64,000 nucleotides of DNA from Sanguinoderma infundibulare (taxonomy: Eukaryota; Basidiomycota; Agaricomycetes; Polyporales; Polyporaceae): positions 2,170,001-2,234,000 of the forward strand of contig JAVLRN010000002.1 in assembly GCA_032821775.1 (NCBI GenBank). The letters run 5' to 3'. The position numbers and the translations under genes were made by a program. Below the pieces are notes generated by a model. It was not told the DNA's origin. It saw nothing but the letters and a program-made list of their open reading frames with translations, and did not search any database. Positions 10,505 to 22,789 of this stretch are shown piece after piece (within the stretch, counting starts at the first letter, position 1; each line of letters opens with the position of its first letter).

Positions 10505-12254
10505 CTATGTATTCTCGGCAATGCGCAGCCTAACCTCCGAATCCGTCGGAACCGACAACGTAGACTGTTTCCACGGCACCTGCATACCCTTCTCATCTAG
10601 CAGCTCCCGGAAAGATCGAACGTCGTCCTCCTGCCTGTAGAATTCCATGGCATCAGGGCACCGTAAGGTGGGAACGACCAGTTACATACGTGATCAGCCC
10701 GCGTTCGATCTGGCTCTCGGTGAGCTTGCGCAGGTACGGCAGCAGCATCTCGTTGTACTTATCCGTCGCTTTGTACTGAATATGATTCGAGTTAGTGACC
10801 AACGGACCTCGGGGAACGGCTAGGATTCGAAAGCTGACCTTCAGAAGCACCGGATCTGACTCTGTGTGCACCTTCTCTAGTAGAATCGGGACGAGCGGGC
10901 TATCGGCGAGGTCCTCTATCCTCCGCATGATGGGATGTCTGCGTCTCTCCCGTCAGCATGCATCGCATGGGTCTACGTACCAGATGTCGGCACTCACACT
11001 CCGAAGATGATCGCGTTCGTGCGGGGCAGCTTGCGGAACGTCTGGTGATCGATCCGGAACCAGAGGTCCTTCGGATGGACGTTCGGGTCTACCAGAGGAG
11101 CACTCGCGATGTTATCTGCAGCGTGTCAAGGCAATGTCAAGGTAAGCCCACCATCCACACAGCAATCCATGACACATGCACGCTTACGAAAGAACAAATT
11201 ACGGTCGTCGACGATCATCCAGCTCGACCGCTCAAAGGGCTGGTCCGGCTTGAAGCGCTTGAGCGTCCGCTCAACACTCATGAGCAGCTTCTCGTTGAAG
11301 TGTGGGACGGGCCCGTGCAGAACACGCAGCGGCTTGTTGATAGTGTCTGATAAGAGATATGTGCCTGCGACGCATGGGAATGGGTCGATAAGTGACTCGC
11401 AGCGTCGCTAGACGTACGGAAGAGTGGGACACGCACCGGGAAAAGCGATAAGACCTCCGGCAAGGTAGATCTGCCCGTCTTCGCGCTCCCGGCCCATGAG
11501 AAAGTCGTCCTGCACCAGCCTGTATGCGGCGTCAAGCCAGGCAGAAGGACGACACCGCGGATACGCACCGAGAGACGACGAGTAGTGCGTCAGTGCCTCT
11601 CTTGCTTTTTACGGAGTCATGGTGTTCGCCAGTGACAAGGTTGACGATGCCGTCTGGTCCATCGCGCTTGAAGAGGGTGGGGTATCGCTTTGGGAGGTAA
11701 TCCACCAATTCCAGCAGCAGTTCGTTGCACGCCTCGTCGTTGTCGGGCATGGAGTCGATCACCACCTTGCCTGTATGTAACAGAGTGAGCGTCTGAATTG
11801 AGTGATGTCACCAGCTCGATGCAACGGATTACCTTGCTCGCGAATCACTCTCGCCTTCTGGTCGAGATACCACTTGTACTCCTTGTCGATCTCTATCCAA
11901 TGATTGACGTGCATCGGCTGATGGGCCATAGTCTGCGGGAGCAAACGTTACACAGCGGGCTTTCGGTAGGCGAAGAACATCTCTCACCTGGAAGTACGGA
12001 TAGCGGACTGTCTTGTTTGCATATATGTGGTTCCGGGCTATAGCTGTCTCGAGATCAAACTTGACGAGGGGGTCGGGATTCGGAAGTGATGACCCCGGCA
12101 CAAACGACCGTTTCTCCCCCTTGAGGATGGCGTCGTTGGTACCGAACCTCCCACCATCCCTGTTCGTGCGAGCCTTGGCCCACGCGCTGAAAGCTATCAA
12201 AGCCCCCGTGATGACGAACGCAGTGGCAAGAAGACTATCCAAGGAGCCAAACAT
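10505..12254 (-). CDS. DUF3445 / haem-dependent oxidative N-demethylase-like protein
   Basis: Multi-exon gene. After an N-terminal hydrophobic segment (LLATAFVITGALIAF) come blocks typical of DUF3445: MHVNHWIEIDKEYKWYLDQK, ELLLELVDYLPKRYPTLF, YRLVQDDFLMG with YLAGGLIAFP, then INKPLRVLHGPVPHFNEKL, DLWFRIDHQTFRKLPRTNA and a C-terminal helix (YLRKLTESQIERG). Known members are single-domain haem enzymes that oxidise small amines; the substrate here is unknown. I chose the ATG at 12254 because a TATA box (TATATA, 12301-12306) lies 47 bp upstream. The in-frame ATG at 12344 would lie upstream of that box. The N-terminal segment suggests a membrane anchor. The 3' end lies close to the copy 1 kinase block. 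Confidence 0.8.
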
Positions 12255-12298
12255 GGTGGAGAGATAGTATTCGGAAGTGGGAACGCAAAATGCGAGCG

Positions 12299-12308
12299 CA
12301 TATATAGG
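12299..12308 (-). promoter_or_regulatory. TATA box of the DUF3445 gene
   Basis: CCTATATATG on the minus strand, about 47 bp before the ATG at 12254. It decides between two candidate starts. Confidence 0.6.
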
Positions 12309-12344
12309 TGGAGTCCCCTTATCGCGAACGACGCCGTCGTTCAC

Positions 12345-14084
12345 CCATGGGGCTTAGAAGGCCGAGTGATAGCGTGTCGAAGAAATCAAGTTTATCCCCA
12401 TCCTTCCCAGGGGCCTCGAGATTCGGTCAGGTGCTTAGTGGGGTCTGTCCGAAATGTAGACTGAGTTTAGCAGTGACCGATGCATAATCAATTGATTTAT
12501 GACGCAACAGTGACACCTCTACCATCGCGCGAAGGTTTGCCAAGGCAGACACACAGGCACGGGACTCAATCTCACCGTCGCCATTGAGTGATCGGATGCT
12601 GCGGACAGGAAAACCGGTAAGTTGCAAATTCGAAAATATCGTAAGGAGCAGACACTCACGCATTGCAAGTAACGCACCAACCATCCCGATACATCATATA
12701 GAATCTCATACCGGCGTGCCAACTTGATTAAAGACGCACAACAAGCGGATTTTGTGCACACTGACGATTAATCCCCAAAACAGCCTTCCAACCGGGTAGC
12801 GCAGTGGGAGAGATAGAGCTGAACAGCACATCCATCCTTGATCAGCGTGCAGCAACCGACCAATCTTTTGAGTGCTTGCCTGATGGTTTTGCCTGACGTC
12901 GAGATACGCTTGCCAAATAGCGTCAGCCGCTGTTGTATGTGAATGATTTTTTGTCTGTGCGGGTGTGCTCGGAGCCGCAAGTAATAGGTGGGAGTAGGAT
13001 ATGCTGTGGTGAGTTCTGCGCAGAGCCAACTTGCGACGTGTCGCCCGACACTCTGGCCGCCGCGTATCATCGGCTTGTGCGGGCCGAACTTGGCCGAAAG
13101 CCCAATCGGGCAGTCTAAGCGCGCAGCCAGTTCGTCCACCGTCACAACTTGTAACCGTCCCTCGACTTTCAACACCGTGGCCGCCGTGGACCGCTGAGTC
13201 GGATAAAAATGCCCTGGTAAATACATGGGACGACAATCGATTCAGATTTGCTGCAAGTGGCCCAGTAGGATCCCCGTAATATTCTCAATGTCTGCGCCTT
13301 TCGAGTCATCGACACTTACTTCGTCTCGCGACAGCCAGGGCCTGCATGGTGCTGGCCCGCTTACGTGGCTCACTAATCCCTTGACGTTACCAATAGTGGC
13401 CAGGGTGATGCCTTCCGGGACCGGATCTCCTTCAGACCGACGCTTTCTCGGCGAATTAAGCACGCGTTCAATATTCCACCAACAAGCCGCACAAACAGTC
13501 ATAATGCGGTAAGTTTGTGCCCAGACTGAAGACCCACTTCCAAGTGGGAATTTTCTGCTGACGCACATGGGTCGGGAAGGGTGAACCGTGTGCTCTCCGA
13601 GCGACGGCGAAAATCCCCGTCAAGAACATCGCTCTTTAGCTAACTTTGAGTCCGCCAGATGTGCTGAATGGGCTCTCTAGAGTGGCTCACACGCAGAACA
13701 TAGGTTTTCACATGTTCGGCGCCGGTTAAGTTGCACGGGGACAGCGAGTGGGATGTACTTGTTATTGACCTCCGAATCGGCATGCTCTGCCGACTTACGA
13801 CTAGTCTGTCTGTATGCTCCAATCTTGTTTATCAAAGAGGCAACTCCCAGGAAAAACCTCAGGACGTAATTTCCGACAGGGACCATAAATCCTACGCCGC
13901 AGCCCAGGCTTACTTAGGCATTTCGATAAAACGTCCTTGTAGCGCGAGGTCCGCTTCGGCCGCACCGCAAAAAGCCGGAGGGGTCCATTCTTACGCAACA
14001 CACTGATATTCACCCTCATTTTCTTGCGGGGTTGCGCCATCACTCGGAGAGAACGCGGTTCGTGGGCCAACGAAGGAATGTATT
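12345..14084. other. 1.7 kb with no recognisable gene
   Basis: Several short minus-strand ORFs overlap here (12427-12684, 12706-13236, 12768-13226, 13242-13568, 13801-14160). None shows a known motif, and two of them cover the same bases in different frames. The stretch 13700-14020 (minus) has a basic segment (RVNISVLRKNGPLRLFAV) followed by a frame change to FMVPVGNYVLRFFLGVAS, which could be a decayed unknown gene. I see no tRNA or transposon ends. Confidence 0.4.
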
Positions 14085-17000
14085 GACAAGTATCACAATG
14101 GAATGAACAATCTGAATCCTGCTGGAGCCGTATGAAGTAACCGGAGCTGGGCTGGCACACCGAGTACTAGATGGCGATCAGACTCGAAAGTCGGAAGAGA
14201 GACAGAGAATCGGAGACGCAGAAGAGATCCGAGGCCGACGGAACAAGAGATATCAGCACGATGGCAGGAGAGAAGGAGACCCAAGTTCCGAAGAAAAGAA
14301 ACCGGAATGAGGACACAGATAACCCATGACCCAGAAAAAAGGAAGTGCGAGATCGGAGATGCGAGCATCCAGGGATGTGAGGACTGGAGACGAGCTTGCA
14401 GACGGGTGTTTCCGGATGCTAGCGGATGATGAGAGTCGAGACGAAGCCGCGGAGGTGAGACCGGAGGAGAACGAAAGGAAAGACAGTCACGAGCCGTAGC
14501 AATTCGAGCAGGGTCAGACAGTTGCCACAAAGAAGACGCGAATGCGGATGTGGTGCGGGTGTGCTGAGGAAGAGTGCGAGGAGAGGAAGGAGGAGGGGGG
14601 CAGTTGAACAGTTCAGTTGGCGTCAGCAGCTGCATTCCGCATCATGCGACGACCGGCAGGCTTGAGGCATCGTTTGATGGCGCCCATGAACTTCTTGATC
14701 CACGGCTTGCGCGGCGACGACGAGGACGGCTTGTCCGGGGAGCCGACGCTACTCGTCTTCCAGGCGGATGAAGCAGGGTCCACATGCGTCACGCAAGAGA
14801 TCAGGGAGTCGTTGCGGTCCGTCGAGGCACCGCACGCGGAGATCGTCGAGCCGACCATGGTCGCGGAGCAGTCCGACGAGGCGGGGACTGGAGGGGAAAC
14901 GAACGCAGCCGACTCGGAAGAGATGGACTCGCGCCCAGTCGTTGAGCGTACCTCGCAGAAGGGTACATCCGAGGACTCGATAACTTCCGAGAGGGGGATG
15001 CTCTCGGACGGCTTGAGGAGGGTGTCGGACGAACGCGAAGCATTCTGGGTCGGAGTCTCGAGAGAGGAGGTAATGCTGGCATGAACAGCGGGGGTCGCAG
15101 CGGAGGCCTGGTCCGCCGCCGGCGTGGCGAGCGACGAGCGACGAGTGTCCTGGAGGCAGTGGCGCCTCCATAATGCGGCCCCAGGACACTCCTCGATCCC
15201 CGGGCACCAATCGGGCAACACAACCTCGCTCGTCTCGTGATCATAGAGCGAAGCGAAATGGAGGAGGTGATCGGGAGAGATGTACTGGCCAAAGTACGGC
15301 GAGTCCTCGCCTGAGTAGACGTCGCCGAAGCGGCCTGGAACGTTGATCGCGGCGGCCTGGAGGCCCTCTTGGACATGAACGCAGTCGATGCACGCGACAG
15401 TTCGGTATGAGGCCTCCTGCTGGGGCACGACCGCATCCCAGTTGCTAGTGCCCAAGTCGGGTGAGTAGAGGGTGGCTGGATAGAATATGAAGGACGTACA
15501 TGCCATCGAACCACGGGTGGCTCTTGATCTCGTCCCACCCGGCACGCCGTTTTGGGTCCTTCTCCAACATCTGCGCGCGAGGCGTGAGCGGATGTCACCA
15601 ACAATGGCTGAGGGCCACGCACCCGATGGAGGAGGTCCTGGACCTCCTGGCTCGACCACTCGTCGAACATGAGGGGCGCGTTGTCGCCATGCAGGCGGAA
15701 CATAGCTCCGAACGCGTTGTCAAGGGTCGGATGCTGGCAATATGGCAGCTGGCATGAAAACGCGATCAGCGAGAGAGGAAAACATGGTATAGACATGGGC
15801 GTACCTCTGCGTTAAGGAGCTCGTACAAGACGACGCTAACAGACCAAATATCCGCGGCATACGAATACCACCCATGGGGGCGGTCCATTCCGCGAGCATA
15901 GAAGCCACCCTCGACGTCTGGGCCAAAGACTTCCGGTGCCGTATAGCCGAGCGTGCCGCAGTAGCGTTTGGTCATGTCACCGCCGCCAGCTTTACGGTGG
16001 CCGTCGAGGTCAAGGTGCTCGGGGAGCTCCCATTCGGAGTTGCCCGTGCCACGCCACGGCTGCTCCTCGACCGAGCGTCCGAAAGCGTGGGCGTACCCGA
16101 AGTCGGTGAGGACGATGCGATGTTCGTCGTCGATGAGGATGTTGTCTGGCTTGATATCACGGTGGATGATGCGCATCTTGTGAAGCTGCTCCACAGCGAC
16201 GATCTAGCGGTGCGTCAGTGGGGATGCGGCGGTCAGGATGCGGAAAATGCACGTACGAGCTGCGCGATGATGAAGCGGGCATCGTCCTCGGAGAACAACT
16301 GTGGCGAGGGGCCAGGTGGGTACATCATTTCCCTGAGGTCCATCCCATGGAACGGCTTGTAAGAACAGTGTCAGCCTCGCGCACGTCGATGAGAAGGAAG
16401 CAGTAAGTACTCACGAAAACGGAAATGAAATGCTCCGAGGTCTCGAAGGCGGCCTGGAGGTCGATGATGAGTGGGCTGCCCTTCATGGCCTTGAGCACAT
16501 GATGGGACATGAAAATCTGCGCCAACTGGGCGTGCGGCAGGTCGTCCTTGGGGACCACTTTCACGGCGTACTGCTTCCTGTCGCGGCGGCCAATGGCAGC
16601 GAGCACGGTGCCCTCTGCAACATTGCCAAGGACCTCGTAGAAGAGGTAGTCCTCCGGGCTGGGTTGGCGACGGAGGTCACGGTCGGAGGCGGAGGCGGCG
16701 ATATGAACAGGGGATGGCCGGATCACGTCTTCGGGTGATTCGGAGTAAGGCGGCGGCATCTCGTCGACGGACGACTCTGGTGACTGGAAGAGCTGGGTCG
16801 ACGCGACATTGGCCTCGGGCTCTGGTTCGCTGCAAGGTGATGCTGAGACCACCTCGGGCAACGAGCGTTCCGGGACCACAGCGTCGGTGCTGTGACGACT
16901 GCTGCAATGGTTGCCGAGGACCGGTGCGGTCTCGGCGTCCTGCTCCAACTGGTCAGACCCACTGCCTGACGAATCTAACGGGGGAAGACGACGTACTTCA

Positions 17001-18160
17001 GGGACCTTGTCATCGAGATGAACATCCTCCTCGACTTCCAGATGGACGTCCTCGGAGACCGTGGGCACTCCGGGTGGGGGAGCGCGCCGTTCCTTCTTGG
17101 AGGCGAACCGGTCGCGGAACCGGCGCGCGAGCTGTCCTGGGTGAGCCTTCACCTTGTCCTTGCCCTTATCCTTGTTTGAAAGGAGAGCCTTGAACTTGAG
17201 AGGCATGGTGACTAAGGGTAAGAACCAAAGGACAGAGGAGATGCGGTGGTAGGTGGGTGGACGAAAGGGAAGCGAGGGGATGAAGACCGACAGCATGCGC
17301 TGGGGCAGATATACGGCAGAGCTACAGTCAGCCGTCTGAGCTGGCCTGGCCAGAGGGCTGACCAGGAAACAGGTATCTGTTCGGCAGCCGCGATCGATAC
17401 TGAGCATGTCAGCCTCCGTCTTGAGGGACGCAGGCCATGTTAATCTTGAGAGTGTATGATTCAGCATCGAATAATTTTGAGATAGAGACATACGTGCCTA
17501 TTCAAACCTCAGTGTAGGGCTCGGCTGGATCAGGTGGAAGCAGAGCCTGAGTTGAAATGCCACACATGGTGGCCCGGGACTGTAGTCGCTTGATTTACCA
17601 TATATGAAACGCACTCCAGTGCTTCAGTTGACAGTACTACTTCATGCGCTGCCTGTCCGTTTAGCTGGTTATCCTTGGTTACGTTCGTGAATTAGTACGC
17701 AGCAAGGAAGCAAACACATCTCCGGCTCGCGGTCGTTCACCATACGGTTAGGCTCATATGTATGATAGGACAATCTTGTTTCGCACATTCATACCGGCAA
17801 TGGCGAAAACTTGTCGTACAGTAGTACAGACACACGAACGCCTGTGCATTAGACGTGTGGCAAAAATAGAACAGTCCGATAAGGTAGGCGTAGCAATCGT
17901 TCTATGTCATAGCATGCGCATCTCGGCCTCCTGTCATGCCTATCAGAGGACTGGAGTCGGAAGCAAGCAGAGGAGGGAGGCACGTACCTGGACCCAAAAG
18001 AAAACTCGTCTCGGAGTCTATCCAACACGCTCGACCCTCTCCGCTGGGCATTTTTCACCTCTGGGCGCCGTAGCGAGCCTTGCGGCCGATGTCAAAGGGA
18101 ACGTACTTGTACTTGATCATGTGTCTGCGAAGCCGAAACCCATCAGCGACTGACCGAGCG
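14085..18160 (-). repeat. Segmental duplication block, copy 2 (kinase with flanks and RER1 3' end)
   Basis: The block contains the copy 2 kinase gene, about 530 bp of 3' flank shared with copies 3 and 4, and its upstream region up to the last exon of RER1. The same order is found in the copy 3 block (about 44145-48360). The promoter part is also shared with copy 1 (to about 10390). Because RER1 is whole here, this is probably the parental locus. Confidence 0.75.
14613..17206 (-). CDS. AGC-like serine/threonine protein kinase, copy 2 (intact)
   Basis: Starts at ATG 17206. Order: basic N-terminus ([30 protein letters not shown]), S/P/E-rich linker, kinase domain, low-complexity tail, basic C-terminus. 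Kinase marks: [13 protein letters not shown] loop, YAVKVV (lysine), [40 protein letters not shown], then [17 protein letters not shown]. After the domain, NWDAVVP and [14 protein letters not shown] recall the AGC C-tail. Seven exon blocks match copy 3, and all joins checked keep frame. A 57-base stretch with GT...AG ends in the linker (about 17004-16948) has no stop and may be optionally spliced. The tail has one S/T/P unit. The C-terminus [20 protein letters not shown] looks like a membrane-binding helix. Target pathway unknown. Confidence 0.85.
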
Positions 18161-19023
18161 CGGATATAGAGCAAGAAGCACGCCACGGGTGGATGTAATG
18201 CAGACGGAGGGAAAATACGTACTGTATTTGGCGGCGCATGGTGAGGAGGAAGAGGACGAAGAAGTAGACGACGAGGATGGGCCAATAGACGGGGACGTCG
18301 AACATCTCGAAGAATGTCGCGACGATGGAGACTGCCGTCGCCCGCGTTGCCGATAGCCTGTCCAGGACATCATGCGGCATCAGCATCCACATCAAGGCAT
18401 ACCGCATGCCGCTATCATGGGGCTTAAAGTGGAGCGCACCAGAACTGCCATTCGGGGAGGCGACGAACGAAGGGACGGAACTCGTCGTCGCGCGAGGATG
18501 GGAGGGAAGACCCGGCGGACTCGCCGCCCTCCTCTATTTCGTCTGCAAGGAGGTCATCCTGGAGTGAGGGATCAAAGCGAGGCTGGAGGAAGGCGAGGAA
18601 GAGGTTGAGGAGGTAAATTGCGTGTGCGTCTGTGGCCGTGGCGTTCAGTATCGCACTCAGGCCTGCCTTGAATTCGGCTACGTACAGCATACTGCAAAAC
18701 TGAGTGAGGACCAGCGCAGGCTTGCGAAGAACGATGGGACGTACCAATGTACCACTGACCGCAGGAAGCGAGGGAGGAGAGGAGTATGTATACAAATCAG
18801 GCACAAGTCTCTGACCCGAACCAAAAATGAAACTCACCCCTTGCGCAAACACGATCCTAAGCATGAAAAGGGCCAGGAGCACGGCGGTGCCGAGCCACCT
18901 GTAGAGGACGAACGGGGTGACCTTGTCGAGCCATTGCTGATACTGTCGTTGCGCCTTTGCGAAATGCGCGGCGAGCGGTTGGAGGGGGCTCGCTGAGGCC
19001 TCGGGATCGGATGAGGACATCAT
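18055..19023 (-). CDS. RER1: RER1, retrieval receptor for ER membrane proteins
   Basis: Rer1 cycles between ER and cis-Golgi and returns escaped membrane proteins to the ER. Visible in order: a variable N-terminus, YQQWLDKVTPFVLYRWLGT, a first membrane pair (VLLALFMLRIVFAQG, WYIVCYAHAIYLLNLFLAFL), QPRFDPSLQDD, then EFRPFVRRLPEWQFW, a second pair (FFEMFDVPVYWPILVVYF) and TMRRQIQ-HMIKYKYVPFDIG. About 210 residues in at least six exons; one exon is only about 8-11 bases long (WYIVC split over two junctions). The start is the first of two tandem ATGs at 19023. The last exon and part of its intron recur at 44145-44317 next to kinase copy 3. Confidence 0.93.
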
Positions 19024-19457
19024 TTTGCTGTCTTTCCTGCCGGTGCCGCAGTTCAAAACCGGGTAGAGACCAGATGACGAAAGCCGAGGAGCGGGGGGTG
19101 GGCAGGAGGTGGGGAAGGAGAGCAACGTGTCCGGACCAGCGCACGCCGAACACAGCACACGCTACGCGCCAACGACAGATGCGGCGTACCTGAGACCCGG
19201 CAACTGCCGATCCATCCGGACCGTGGGGCCCGTGGTCTCCCGCCCTGCGCGACCCTTGGGTCAGACGGCCCTCCGTCGCAGTCTTTTCGTCTGTACCACC
19301 ACGAAAAGGCCAAGGAGCAAAAATTTCATCGCGATGGTGAGCGTAGTGAGCACAGACGATAATTTCTTACTGTAACGCTCGCGCTGATTTACCTCCACCT
19401 CCTGCGTGCCGATTACAGGCAGAAAGCTCTCATTCTCCACCGGAGGCCATCGGGCAT

Positions 19458-20507
19458 ATGCGCTCCCACATCCTCGCCCAACTAACCACACACCGCTCTG
19501 GGCATGAGGAACGACGTGCAGTGGGAAGCTCGATGCCTCCTCTTATTGTCGGCGTTCAGGGACCCCAGGGCAGCGGCAAGACCTTCCTCACGTCCTTGCT
19601 CCGAGACGCGCTGCAGGCCGCGCCGTACGGCCTTTCTGTCGCGGTGCTCTCGCTCGACGACCTCTACCTCCCGCACGACGGTCTAGTCGCACTCGCTGAT
19701 GCGCATCCGCAGAACGCGCTCCTTAAAGGACGCGGACAGCCGGGAACGCATGACGTGCCCTTGGGAACCGAGGTCCTCAACAAGCTGAAGCGCATCAACG
19801 AGCCCAGCGGCGCGGACGCACCTGTCGAGCTTCCCTTCTTCGACAAGAGTCTCTTCAACGGCGAGGGTGACCGCGCTCCGTCGAGAACGATTGTACGCCC
19901 GCCCGTGGACGTCGTGCTCTTCGAGGGCTGGTGCGTCGGCTTCTACCCCATCTCGCGCGAAGAGGTCGAGCGGCGGTTCGCGCGCCCAGTCACTGGCCTG
20001 GGCGAGGCCTTTTTCGACAAGCGAGGGTATCGCGTGGAGGACGTGGTTGATATAAACGAGCATCTGAAGGGTTACGTGTCGTGGTGGGACTTGTTCGATG
20101 CCTTTATCCAGGTATGTACCAGAGGACACAGAAAAATCGCCAGGACATGAACATTTATTGACCCATTACTCAGATCAGTCCGCCAAACGAACACCCGTAT
20201 ACACATATATACAAATGGAGGCTGCAACAAGAGCATCACATGAAGGCGCAGAACGGCGGCAAGGGCATGACCGACGAGCAAGTTGCCGCGTAAGAATCCT
20301 TCCTATTCCTCATCGATCTGGCCCTCACGTCGTGAAATGCAATACAGCTTCGTAGATCGCTATATACCTGGGTATGTCTTCTTCGGGGATGGAGTGACAG
20401 GAGGCTACGAGGAAACTGGCCAGCGCAGACTCCCACCATGGATCGGTCGCGGACTACGGGTGCAGATAGGCGAGAACAGACAAGTTCTCAGCACCGATAC
20501 CTTCTAA
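19458..20507 (+). CDS. P-loop kinase of the D-glycerate 3-kinase / Tda10 family
   Basis: Three exons (19458-20111, 20174-20289, 20348-20507) give 309 residues in frame. A Walker A motif GPQGSGKT lies near residue 37. SLDDLYLPHD and RGQPGTHDVPLG follow, then VDVVLFEGWCVGF, the usual signature of this family, and FVDRYIPGYVFFGDGV near the end. Family members phosphorylate D-glycerate (plant GLYK) or are the uncharacterised yeast Tda10, and are soluble. The start at 19458 leaves about 26 residues before the hydrophobic strand; an ATG at 19533 is an alternative. The gene diverges from RER1 with only 434 bp between starts. Confidence 0.85.
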
Positions 20508-20613
20508 CATCCGCATATGCACAACTGTAAAAATTGCATGTATTATCTGAGTCATACAGCTGGTCGCCTCCCAAGATTGAATGACGTAAAAACGTGCCAT
20601 ATTCGACCTGAAT

Positions 20614-20685
20614 TCCCATTAGCCGACTCGAACGACTGACCTCATCATTACAAGTGATGCGCTCTACCAACTGAGCTAAACAGGA
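20614..20685 (-). tRNA. tRNA-Thr (anticodon TGT)
   Basis: On the minus strand the 72 bases fold as a cloverleaf. The acceptor TCCTGTT pairs with AATGGGA (with wobbles), the D arm is GCTC...GAGC, the anticodon stem is CATCA/TGATG with loop CTTGTAA, and the T arm is AGTCG/CGGCT around TTCGAGT. No intron. TGT reads ACA codons. The internal A box (TAGCTCAGTTGG) and B box (CGTTCGAGTCG) are intact. Confidence 0.92.
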
Positions 20686-21021
20686 GGTAGCATGAATGAG
20701 GAACCCGATCAGCCTGAGCCTGATGGGGGTGAGCCTCATGAACTCCAGGGCAGACGAGGCAGCATTTCGGTCGTAGTGTGGCTAAACTACTCTTTTTGCA
20801 AAGTATCCCAAGATCCTTCAGGTACTCTGCGCACTGAGCGGAGCCGACTCATGGCAGCTGTCGCAGGCTACCGAAAGGTTCCTTCACACCTGCCTTTTCG
20901 GTTGAAGACACATGGGCGCCTGAGCTTCCTGATCGGGCCGCATTGCCTCAGCTCATCTTGACCTTGGACCACTGCCTCCTGTTCTCTGTTCAGCCCCTTC
21001 CCTGCGTTGTGCTGCGACATC

Positions 21022-21563
21022 ATGCCTCTCATTGAAGTGAGTCTGCTATGTTATCTTATTTGGAGCTGTCCTGACTATGGCATTACTTCTCGTCGTCCCG
21101 CCACCGACATCTGATTCCAACGCTCCTCGCGCGGATGCTCCAATGCGAATCGATGCAATGGCGGATTTAGGTCATCGCCAACGACCGTCTTGGGCGCAAA
21201 GGTACGTTCGACGCAGAGAGGTACCCATGCACGGCCTGCGTTCTGATCGCAAGCTGTCCCCGTCCCCTGCAGTGCGCGTCAAGTGCAGTCCCGACGACAC
21301 CGTCGGCGACCTCAAGAAGCTCATCGCGGCCCAGACCGGTACGGATCACACCAAGATCCAGCTCAAAAAATGGTGCGCAATTCGGCGCTTCTCTTCCACG
21401 TGTTCTTCCTCCCCCCCCCCTACCCATCTACCCGCCCTCCCAGGCTACCATCCCATCCATGGGCTAACATAGGCTCTCCTGATCCAGGTACACTATATAC
21501 AAGGACCACATCACACTTGCGGACTACGAGATCCACGACGGCATGAGTCTAGAGATGTACTAG
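21022..21563 (+). CDS. HUB1: HUB1/UBL5, ubiquitin-like splicing modifier
   Basis: Four exons (21022-21036, 21171-21201, 21273-21372, 21488-21563) join to 222 bases, 73 residues, the standard size. Signature text: [61 protein letters not shown]. The protein ends in the family's di-residue MY region and lacks a GG tail, as known for Hub1, which acts non-covalently on the spliceosome (Snu66/Prp38). The first exon codes only five residues. Intron 3 contains an unbroken run of about ten C. Confidence 0.95.
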
Positions 21564-21791
21564 TCGCCTTGCTCGTCGATCCGGTGGCGTGCCGCCACCC
21601 CCGATGGCCTGACGAAAGGCGGCGTCCGTTTGTTTTCTTGGAGTCTTCCAGCGATGGTTCTCCCAGTCCATAATCCGTCTCGCATGGGGCCCGGTCGCAT
21701 TGAGAAAGTTGTTATAGTCGCTGTTGTACTCGTGTTGTATCAATACACTGACATTTCCTCTCTACATCCTCCATGCCTCGGCGGTCAAGGC

Positions 21792-22487
21792 TCAGCCCTT
21801 CCACATCCGCGCACCAGACTTGTCGAGCGCCTTCTTGACTTTCGCGTCACGTCTGTTCGGGGCGAGGGCGAGACAGGTCGGGACGTTCTCCGGCTGCTCG
21901 ATCCAGACGTGGTGCGGGATCGGTGGGTCTGCGGCGGCGAGGACGCTCGCAAGACGTTCGATGCTCGCTTGATCCGCGGTCTATGCGTGGCTGTCAGCAC
22001 TGATATCCGATAAACGAGGGGTGTCCATATACCTGCATGATGACCTACGATGGCACAGGGCAAGCTTAGCAGTGACCCAAGGCAGAAGCTAAGGTAATGT
22101 GGGGCGCGTACCTTGCGCATATTCTCAAGGTCGTCCAAGTACGCTTGCGTCTCCGGACGCTGGCGGGTCTTGTGTAGGACCTACATAAAAAAATAAGCAT
22201 GCGCAGCTTACGGGAATGAGAACGGAAGATGCGAGCGTACGGCAGAGGTGGCGTGTGCGACTTGAGCCATGAGCGGGCCTACGCCCCATCCTTCAGCCTG
22301 TCCTGCAGCGAGCGTGATTTGCACGATAGAGCAAGATCAGCGAACGAGTGTAAGGTCGGGTGACCTGCCGCGCAAGGGAATCGACTTGAGGACGAACCTC
22401 GAGAAGGTCTCGACGGACGACGATCTGCATAACGAGCGGCGGCTGGACAGGTTCTGCAGGCACAGCAGCTTCCGTCGAATCTTCCAT
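21792..22487 (-). CDS. PTRHD1-like peptidyl-tRNA hydrolase domain protein
   Basis: Exons of 30, 19, 23 and 4 codons and a longer last one splice to about 139 residues, close to animal PTRHD1 (140). Marks: LVMQIVVRRDLLE, then GWGVGPLMAQVAHATSAVLH, YLDDLENMRKVIMQ, and near the end PHHVWIEQPENVPTCLALAP with KKALDKSGARMWKG. The fold is that of archaeal-type Pth2. PTRHD1 proteins are divergent in the catalytic area, so real hydrolase activity is uncertain. The start at 22487 is chosen because the frame begins directly before the conserved strand; the frame continues upstream to an ATG at 22592. Exon 2 uses the second of two nearby AG acceptors. Confidence 0.8.
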
Positions 22488-22789
22488 GACTCCGGTGTAC
22501 TCTGTGGCCAGGGAGCCGTGGGGGCGATGTCGGCAAAGGAAGTTGCTGGCACCAGATATAAAAGTAGCGGTCGAAACGTTGCAATCGGTCACGAACAGCG
22601 TCCTGCGAGCCCGTACAGTGACGTCCGCAGTGTGTCGACGAAGACCGACGCCTCTTGCAGCACGTATGATGGACAGAATGGTTGGTTCTGGGTTGGTTCT
22701 TGGTCCCCGCCTCGGAACTTGAACAAAGGCGGGATCTCGATCGATTTGTGCTTGTCACAATGTTGTCCCATAGACGCCCTTTGAGCGCT

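Noticed and set aside
12706..13236. 176-residue and 152-residue minus-strand ORFs as a gene
   Set aside because: Two frames compete over the same bases, neither has a motif, and splice joins give no convincing continuation.
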